A stretch of 64,000 bases of DNA. It comes from Plantibacter flavus (GTDB taxonomy: Bacteria > Actinomycetota > Actinomycetes > Actinomycetales > Microbacteriaceae). This document shows positions 58,438-64,000 of the stretch, piece by piece. Numbering within the stretch: position 1 is the first letter of the stretch; each line of letters starts with the position of its first letter. The stretch lies in the NCBI RefSeq assembly GCF_900177615.1, contig NZ_FXAP01000001.1:316825-380824 (forward strand), in the 5' to 3' direction. A program made the translations under genes and the position numbers. The notes under the pieces are model-generated. The model saw only the letters and a program-made list of their open reading frames with translations. It was not told the origin of the DNA and did not search any database.

Positions 58438-59460
58438 ATGGACGGCGGATTCCTGAGCGGTGGGGTGATCATTCTGGTCGCAGCGATGCTGTGGCTGGTG
58501 TACCTGGTTCCGTCGTGGGTGCGTGACAGTCAGTTCTCCGCCAGTGAGCGCAACGCGATCCGGTTGCAGCAGACGCTCCGTGTGCTCGCCGAGACGGCTG
58601 AGGTTCCGGAGGCCGTCCGGCTCGAGGCGACGTCGCGTGAGGTCGCTGCGCAGCGCAAGCTCCTCAAGCAGCTCGAGGTCAGGACGAAGGCGACGGCCGA
58701 GGCCGCAGCGCGCGTCGAACTCGCAGAAGCTGATCGCGTCCGTCGCGAGGAGGAGGCCAGGGCCGTGCAGGCCGAAGCCGCCGCCCGTGCCGCGGAGGAT
58801 GCTCGTCGTGCGGCCGCTGCCGCAGCCCGTGCCGTGCAGCGCAACGCCCGAGCGGCGAAGCTCGCGCGGAGCCGCCGTCGTTCCAGGCTGCTCGCGACCA
58901 CCGTGTTGGTCGCCTCCATCATCGGGTTCTGCTCCGGCGTGACCGCGTTCCTCGCGGGTGGGGGCCTCGTCCTCGGGGTCTCGTCCACGGTCGTGGGGCT
59001 GCTCGCTCTCTCTGCTCTCTCCCGGATGTCGCGCATCGCCCACCGTGCCGTCGCACCGGTACCGGCGGTCGCAGTCACGACCAGGCGCGTCGAGTCGGCG
59101 CTCTTCGAGTACAACGAGCCCGTCAAGGCGGCATCGCAGGCGCAGACCTGGACGCCGACGTCCATCCCGAAGCCGCTCCACCTCTCCGAGGGTTCCTCGG
59201 CCGCCGCCGAGCTGGCCAAGGCCGACGCGTACGACCGCCTTCGTCAGGCGGCCATGCAGGAGGCCATCGCCTCTCGCGCCGAGCGTCTCGCGCCGGTCGT
59301 GCCGACGATCGTCCGTCGTCCGGAGCCTGCCGCTCCGCAGCCCGAGCGCGTCGAACCGCAGCCGGCCCCGAGCCGTTTCGCCTCGATGGGTGTCATCGAC
59401 GAGGGCGAGATCGCCGCCGGCGGCTCCACTCTGCTGCAGCGTCGTCGCGCCGCGGGCTGA
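58438..59460 (+). CDS. conserved membrane protein with coiled coil
   Basis: 340 aa. An N-terminal membrane segment (about 6-25), an Ala/Arg-rich coiled coil (about 60-140), a second hydrophobic region (about 158-200) and a Pro-rich C-terminal tail. Typical of an uncharacterised family next to galU in Microbacteriaceae. It may be a cell-division or envelope factor; not recognised. Confidence 0.75.
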   Translation: MDGGFLSGGVIILVAAMLWLVYLVPSWVRDSQFSASERNAIRLQQTLRVLAETAEVPEAVRLEATSREVAAQRKLLKQLEVRTKATAEAAARVELAEADRVRREEEARAVQAEAAARAAEDARRAAAAAARAVQRNARAAKLARSRRRSRLLATTVLVASIIGFCSGVTAFLAGGGLVLGVSSTVVGLLALSALSRMSRIAHRAVAPVPAVAVTTRRVESALFEYNEPVKAASQAQTWTPTSIPKPLHLSEGSSAAAELAKADAYDRLRQAAMQEAIASRAERLAPVVPTIVRRPEPAAPQPERVEPQPAPSRFASMGVIDEGEIAAGGSTLLQRRRAAG

Positions 59461-59573
59461 GTCCCGACTGAGCCCGTCCGGTCGTTCATGAACCGGTCAC
59501 CGGCGACGGATAGACTCGTCGAGGGGGTTCGTCGTTCGGTTCTCGTCGACGCCCTGGAACGCGAAAGGTGACC

Positions 59574-60221
59574 ATGGGCGTGTGGCGGAAGAGCCGGCGG
59601 AAGCCGATGAAGCCCTACGTCGCGCCCCCTGAGGTGGCTCCGCCGCCGGTCGAGCACGCGGTCGAGGAAGGCCTCCTCATCGCGCGGTCCTGGACCGTGG
59701 TCGAGGTCACGAACTGGATCATCGAGCGAGCGCTCCGCGACGGCGCGTCCTACGACGCCGAGGCGACGCAGTCGGCTGTCCGGCGCGAGCTGGGGCGCAT
59801 GGCTGACGAGCAGGAGGAGTACGCGGACCTCGCACGGGAGGCGCGCCAGACGGCGTTCCAGCGCCGGGGGAGTGCGCGTCACCAGCACGACTACCGCGCG
59901 GGCGACCTGAGCGCCCTGTCCCGTCGCCGCGAGGTGTACTCGGGGCTCGCCGCCGAACTCCGTCGGGTGAGCAAGGACGAGGAGTTCGTCGCGGCGATCG
60001 CCGAATCCGCTCGTGAGCGGGCGTGGGGCGACCTGGAGCGCGCCATCCAGGCGAAGCTCGACCGGGTCCTCGACGAGCCGGTCGTCGACGAGCACTACCG
60101 GCGTGCCCGCAGCCAGCGGCTCCGGTGGTTCCGCGATCTCGACCTCGCAGCCCTCATCGCGGCCAATCCGAACGACGGCAGCATGCCGGTCGACGACGGT
60201 CCGAACCCGTACGAGGACTAG
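59574..60221 (+). CDS. conserved actinobacterial protein of unknown function
   Basis: 215 aa from the ATG with GAAAGG upstream. Mostly charged helices (e.g. RREVYSGLAAELRRVSKDEEFVAAIAESARERAW). No membrane segment. Located between the coiled-coil membrane protein and tRNA-Ala. No family function known to me. Confidence 0.75.
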   Translation: MGVWRKSRRKPMKPYVAPPEVAPPPVEHAVEEGLLIARSWTVVEVTNWIIERALRDGASYDAEATQSAVRRELGRMADEQEEYADLAREARQTAFQRRGSARHQHDYRAGDLSALSRRREVYSGLAAELRRVSKDEEFVAAIAESARERAWGDLERAIQAKLDRVLDEPVVDEHYRRARSQRLRWFRDLDLAALIAANPNDGSMPVDDGPNPYED

Positions 60222-60272
60222 CGCGGCCGGTTCGAAACGGCGCGCCGGTTCTGCTAGCCTGGTCGAGTAGTT

Positions 60273-60349
60273 GGGCCCATGGCGCAGTCCGGTAGCGCAC
60301 CTCGTTCGCATCGAGGGGGTCAGGGGTTCGAATCCCCTTGGGTCCACCA
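60273..60349 (+). tRNA. tRNA-Ala (anticodon CGC)
   Basis: Acceptor GGGCCCA/TGGGTCC with the G3-U70 alanine identity pair, D arm GCGC, anticodon arm CCTCG/CGAGG with loop TTCGCAT (anticodon CGC), T arm GGGG/CCCC. CCA is encoded (60347-60349). A -10-like TAGCCT lies near 60255. A perfect hairpin terminator follows. Confidence 0.93.
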
Positions 60350-60355
60350 GCTGCA

Positions 60356-60397
60356 ACGACAACCCCGCACCTCACGGTGTGGGGTTGTCGTGTTTCC
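60356..60397 (+). terminator. 16-bp hairpin terminator after tRNA-Ala
   Basis: ACGACAACCCCGCACC pairs with GGTGTGGGGTTGTCGT over 16 bp with one G-U pair and loop TCAC, followed by GTTTCC. One of the longest perfect stems in the window. Confidence 0.75.
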
Positions 60398-60496
60398 GGG
60401 TGTCGGCAGCGTCCTGTCCCGTGTCGGCGGCGCCCCGCGTCCTGTACGGTCAGGGGCACGGCGCCGCTTCGGTTCCCGTGAACGGGACGAGCAGTC

Positions 60497-61672
60497 ATGC
60501 CAGCAGCATCCGAACCGACCGTGCAGCACGACGCCGTCCTCGGGGTGATCGGCACCTCGCTGAAACCCGATGAACGACGCGTGCCGATCCACCCGGCGCA
60601 CTTCGAGCGCATCCCGGAGGAGTTCCGGTCTCGGATCGTCGTGGAGCACGGCTACAGTGCCCGGTTCGGCGTCTCCGACGAGGAGATCGCGCCCTACGTC
60701 CGCTCGTTCGCGACGCGCGCCGAGGTCATCGAACAGGCCGACGTCGTCCTCCTGCCGAAACCGCAGCTCGAGGACGTCCAGGAGCTCCACGACGGGCAGA
60801 CGCTCTGGGGCTGGCCGCACTGCGTCCAGGACACCGCGCTGACGCAGCTCGCGATCGACAAGCGGCTCACGCTGATCGCCTTCGAGGCGATGAACCACTG
60901 GGCCGCCGACGGCAGCTTCGGCTTGCACGTCTTCCACAAGAACAATGAACTCGCCGGCTACAGCTCGGTGATCCACGCCCTGGAACTCTGCGGCTCCACG
61001 GGCAGCTACGGCCGTCGCCTGACGGCCGTGGTCATCGGGTTCGGCGCGACCGCCCGAGGTGCCGTGACCGCGCTCAACGCCCACGGGATCCACGACGTGC
61101 GCGTGCTCACCAACCGCCGGGTCGCGGCGGTGGCAGCACCCATCCACTCCGCCCGTATGATCCAGTTCGACCACGACGACGGCCCGTACCTGAGCGAGGT
61201 CATCACCGACGAGGGTCGCGTGCCGCTCGCACCCTTCCTGGCCGAGAGCGACATCGTCGTCAACTGCACGCTGCAGGACCCCAACGCACCACTGCTCTAC
61301 CTCCGTGAGGGCGATCTCGGCGCGTTCCGGCCCGGGAGCCTCATCGTGGACGTCTCCTGCGACGAGGGGATGGCCTTCGAGTGGGCACGCACGACCGGGT
61401 TCGACGACCCGATGTTCACCGTCGGGCGCGGGGAGATCAACTACTACGCGGTCGACCACAGTCCGTCGCTCCTGTGGAACTCGTCCAGCTGGGAGAACAG
61501 CGAGGCGTTGCTGCCGTTCCTGCCCACTGTCCTGGCCGGGCCGGCTGCCTGGGCCGACAGCCTGACCGTCCAGCGGGCCGTCGAGATCCAGGACGGGATC
61601 ATCCTCAACCCGGCGATCACCGAGTTCCAGCACCGGTCGGCCGAGTACCCGCACGAGGTCCTGCCGGGCTGA
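60497..61672 (+). CDS. N5-(carboxyethyl)ornithine synthase-like dehydrogenase
   Basis: 391 aa. Alanine dehydrogenase/PNT-type two-domain enzyme: N-terminal LGVIGTSLKPDERRVPIHPAHFERI, Rossmann motif VIGFGATARGAVTAL (about 174-188), and LWGWPHCVQD, EAMNHW, HVFHKNNELAGYSSV as in the carboxyethylornithine synthase family. It would join pyruvate and ornithine using NADPH; substrate is inferred from family. A Shine-Dalgarno-like GGGACGAG precedes the ATG. Confidence 0.85.
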   Translation: MPAASEPTVQHDAVLGVIGTSLKPDERRVPIHPAHFERIPEEFRSRIVVEHGYSARFGVSDEEIAPYVRSFATRAEVIEQADVVLLPKPQLEDVQELHDGQTLWGWPHCVQDTALTQLAIDKRLTLIAFEAMNHWAADGSFGLHVFHKNNELAGYSSVIHALELCGSTGSYGRRLTAVVIGFGATARGAVTALNAHGIHDVRVLTNRRVAAVAAPIHSARMIQFDHDDGPYLSEVITDEGRVPLAPFLAESDIVVNCTLQDPNAPLLYLREGDLGAFRPGSLIVDVSCDEGMAFEWARTTGFDDPMFTVGRGEINYYAVDHSPSLLWNSSSWENSEALLPFLPTVLAGPAAWADSLTVQRAVEIQDGIILNPAITEFQHRSAEYPHEVLPG

Positions 61673-61767
61673 TCGGTCCTTGGCAGTCCACTCAAGCAGT
61701 GGGGCCTCGGCGGGCCTCTCGGTGAACCGCTGATGGAGGCACCCCGCCCGGGGCCCCTCGTGGGCAC

Positions 61768-62111
61768 TTCGACAGGCTCAGTGACCGGGGATGGTCCACC
61801 CGGAACCCTCCTGTCCCTGAGTAACCCCGTCTGGTCCCTGAGCCTGTCGAAGGGCGGCCGGGTGACCTGACGAAGCCGATGAACCTCCGCCGATCCCTGA
61901 GTAACCCACTCCGGCTCCTGAGCTTGTCGAAGGGCCCAGGGGGAACCCCACGAATCCGGCGGACCTCCCTCGGTCCCTGAGCTTGTCGAAGGGCCCAGGG
62001 GGAACCCCACGAATCCGGCGGACCTCCCTCGGTCCCTGAGCTTGTCGAAGGGCCTAGGGGGAACCCCACGAATCCGGCGGACCTCCCTCGGTCCCTGAGC
62101 TTGTCGAAGGG
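61768..62111. repeat. extragenic repeat cluster, left of the DUF222/HNH gene
   Basis: The core CCCTGAGCYTGTCGAAGGG occurs in direct orientation at 61836, 61916, 61975, 62034 and 62093, and inverted at 61768 (CTTCGACAGGCTCAG). The last three copies are in a 59-bp tandem array. Two shortened forms (TCCCTGAGTAACCC) lie near 61814 and 61893. No spacers or cas genes, so not CRISPR. Confidence 0.8.
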
Positions 62112-62183
62112 CACACCAGGAAGCTTCCACAACCGAGACCACTCGGCATCTGGAATGTCAGTGGTCCATGGTGGACTGGTTCC

Positions 62184-63455
62184 ATGACCGAGACCACCAC
62201 CACCGCGACCCGCGCGGGCGACGAATACGCCGCGCGCCTCGCGGAGTTCTCGGACGAGTGGGCGGAGATCCACCGGCAACAGGCCGCCTTGGACGCACGG
62301 AAAGCGCGCCTCCTGGCCCGCTCCGCCGCCTACGCGGACGCCTTCGCAGACGCCACGGTCCCGGCCATCTTCCCGCCGGCCGAGCGTCAGGCCCTCTCCC
62401 GACGATCCACCTGTGCTGCCCTCGCGATGGCGACCCGGATGCCGGAACGGACAGTCCTCCGTGCGACGAACCACGCCGAACGTCTCGTCAATGACGCACC
62501 CGGCGTGCTGGCGTCGCTTGAAGCCGGCCGGATCTCGGCGCGGCATGCGCAGGTGATCACCGACCAGCTGTGCGACGTCCCGACCGCTGGGCGAGCGGTG
62601 TTCCTCGACCAGGTCCTTCGAGAGGCGGAGCGCATGACGGCCGCAGGACTCAAGAACCGCGCCCGCGTCCTGCGGGAGCGTCTCCATCCGGAATCCATCA
62701 CGGTGCGCGCAACCCGCTCGGAGGCGGACCGCCGGGTCGAGTTCGAGCCAGCGGCGGACGGCATGGCATGGGTGCACCTCTTCACCACCGCACCCATCGC
62801 CCAGGGGCTCATCGAACGGGTCGAAGTAGCGGCCGCCGAAGCACGCGCAGCTGGCGACACCCGCACCTGCGCCCAACTGCAGGCCGATGCCCTCGCGGCC
62901 CTCGCCCTCACCGGCGTGACACCCGAAGATGTGATGTCGAGTCCGGTGCTCCCGCACCCGATCGAGGTCCAGGAGCACATCAAGCCCACGGTGCAGATCA
63001 CGGTCCCGGCGCTGAGCATGGCCGGCGTCAGCGATGCCCCGGCCACGCTGGACGGCTACGGCCCGATCGACCCGGAGGCCGCTGCACGCATCGCGGTGAA
63101 CGCGCCCAGCTTCACCAGGATCCTCGTCCAATCCGAGACCGGCGCGGTCTTGTCGGTCGGGCGGGGCCAGTACCGGGTTCCGGCCGATCTCCAACGGGTG
63201 GTGCGGCTGCGGGACGGCACCTGTCGGGCGCCGGGCTGCGGCAGGCGCGCCAGGGCTTGCGATCTCGACCATTCGGTCGCGTGGGAGGACGGCGGGACAA
63301 CAGATGTCGGCAATCTTGCCTGTCTGTGCCGACATCACCATCGGATGAAGCACCTCCCCGGCTGGAACCTTCAACACGGACCCGGCGGCGCGCTCGAGTG
63401 GACGACACCCGACGGGAAGCAGTATTGGACCGAGCCGGATCCCGCGCCGTTCTGA
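62184..63455 (+). CDS. DUF222/13E12-family HNH endonuclease
   Basis: 423 aa. N-terminal DUF222 helical domain (about 1-330) and C-terminal HNH nuclease (about 330-400) with CRAPGCGRRARACDLDHSVAWEDGG and LCRHHHRMKH, both catalytic His present. The family is frequent and multi-copy in actinobacteria. The gene is enclosed on both sides by arrays of the same extragenic repeat core, suggesting that the nuclease and repeats belong together. Confidence 0.88.
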   Translation: MTETTTTATRAGDEYAARLAEFSDEWAEIHRQQAALDARKARLLARSAAYADAFADATVPAIFPPAERQALSRRSTCAALAMATRMPERTVLRATNHAERLVNDAPGVLASLEAGRISARHAQVITDQLCDVPTAGRAVFLDQVLREAERMTAAGLKNRARVLRERLHPESITVRATRSEADRRVEFEPAADGMAWVHLFTTAPIAQGLIERVEVAAAEARAAGDTRTCAQLQADALAALALTGVTPEDVMSSPVLPHPIEVQEHIKPTVQITVPALSMAGVSDAPATLDGYGPIDPEAAARIAVNAPSFTRILVQSETGAVLSVGRGQYRVPADLQRVVRLRDGTCRAPGCGRRARACDLDHSVAWEDGGTTDVGNLACLCRHHHRMKHLPGWNLQHGPGGALEWTTPDGKQYWTEPDPAPF

Positions 63456-63480
63456 CCAGTTCCGGCCCCTGAGCTGCGCC

Positions 63481-63711
63481 GCACTTCGACAAGCTCAGTG
63501 ACCGGGAAAAGTGCATCCGGAACATGTCGGTCCCTGAGCCTGGCGAAGGGTTTCTCGTGGGCACTTCGACAAGCTCAGTGACCGGGAAAAGTGCGTCCGG
63601 AACATGTCGGTCCCTGGGCCTGACGAAGGGTTTCTCGTGGGCACTTCGACAAGCTCAGCGACCGGGAGAGGTCTGTTCGGCGTGCTTCGGTCCCTGAGCC
63701 TGTCGAAGGGC
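63481..63711. repeat. extragenic repeat cluster, right of the DUF222/HNH gene
   Basis: Three 80-bp units begin at 63481, 63561 and 63641. Each pairs an inverted core (CTTCGACAAGCTCAG) with a direct core (CCCTGAGCCTGTCGAAGGG or a close variant), so each unit can form a large hairpin. Third unit is more diverged. Confidence 0.8.
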
Positions 63712-63892
63712 AGCTTGGGCCGCGTCAGCTCGGTGAACGGAGCGGTTCGCTGGGTTCACGTGGGACGCGCCGGCCACGGGAACTCGGCCTGAGAGGTTCG
63801 TGGCAGGCCGCGCAAGCGGTCGAGCGAGGGATGCCCCCGCCCCTACGCTGGACGCTTGCGCCGTGCGGCATCAGGCGGCGGAGGAACACACA

Positions 63893-64000
63893 GTGCACGA
63901 CCGGCTCGAGGAGGCATGGATGTTCGTTTGGCAGAGCTGGTGGGGTGTCGCCGCAGCAGCCGGGATAGCGCTGATCGCAGCGCTCGTCGTCATCGTGATC
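63893..64000 (+). CDS. partial membrane protein gene cut by the window end
   Basis: 36 codons from a GTG with GGAGG at 63880-63884 and no stop before 64000. The sequence MHDRLEEAWMFVWQSWWG is followed by a hydrophobic helix (VAAAAGIALIAALVVIVI). Only an N-terminal membrane anchor is visible; function cannot be told. Confidence 0.55.
   Translation, partial: MHDRLEEAWMFVWQSWWGVAAAAGIALIAALVVIVI

Noticed and set aside
61768-62111. CRISPR array
   Set aside because: The 59-bp units are near-identical along their whole length with no variable spacers, and no cas genes are present.
63481-63711. CRISPR-like array on the right
   Set aside because: 80-bp units consist of inverted repeat pairs and diverge gradually; they have no spacers and belong to the same extragenic repeat family.
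63604-63792. 62-codon frame in the right repeat array
   Set aside because: Encoded mostly by repeat units; no ribosome site and no conservation expected.

Overview
This is a high-GC actinobacterial chromosome segment. Gene content and order (CitA/CitB-CitM, GalU next to 5-formyl-THF cyclo-ligase, FmdB and MscL, a DUF222/HNH gene among CCCTGAGCxTGTCGAAGGG repeats) and TAGGCT-type -10 boxes suggest Microbacteriaceae. That assignment is inference from gene content; no search was run.

Layout. (1) 1-3306, host: a DtxR/IdeR-type regulator, a secreted CHAP hydrolase, a small HNH protein and tRNA-Arg(CCT). (2) 3284-40702: a complete-looking 37.4-kb siphovirus prophage inserted in the 3' end of that tRNA, bounded by a 21-bp core repeat. 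From left to right it holds an integrase-repressor operon, a divergent control region with Cro- and excisionase-like genes, an early operon of unknown genes, a replication module (initiator with internal iterons, then a DnaB-type helicase), a run of very small genes, HNH, terminases, portal and head genes, tail genes, lysis genes nested within the tail genes, a beta-helix tail spike, and then an accessory segment. (3) 34.8-40.7 kb, accessory end of the prophage: an SGNH hydrolase, a three-gene set that looks like a toxin-antitoxin-SecB chaperone (TAC) module, an Lsr2 dimerisation domain without its DNA-binding half, a second tyrosine integrase with a C-terminal zinc ribbon, and a degenerate HNH gene. 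(4) 40.7-64 kb, host: LysR and TetR regulators, a citrate two-component system and transporter, a LysM lipoprotein, a Gfo/Idh/MocA oxidoreductase, a GT4 glycosyltransferase, a ROK protein, a large helicase-like protein with a degenerate Walker A, MscL, FmdB, FTHF cyclo-ligase, GalU, a GNAT, two conserved unknowns, tRNA-Ala(CGC), a carboxyethylornithine synthase-like enzyme, and a DUF222/HNH gene flanked on both sides by repeat arrays.

How the parts work together. The repressor and integrase are translationally coupled and face the Cro/Xis genes across a control region with two copies of one operator sequence in opposite orientation. Late gene expression shows several RNA-level devices: twin hairpins of the same layout ahead of the terminase small-subunit and scaffold genes, a -1 slippery heptamer joining the two tail chaperones, and a hairpin covering the ribosome binding site of the tape measure gene. 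The best candidates for new biology are the prophage TAC module, the truncated Lsr2 (a possible antagonist of host silencing), the twin-hairpin element, and the two-integrase arrangement.
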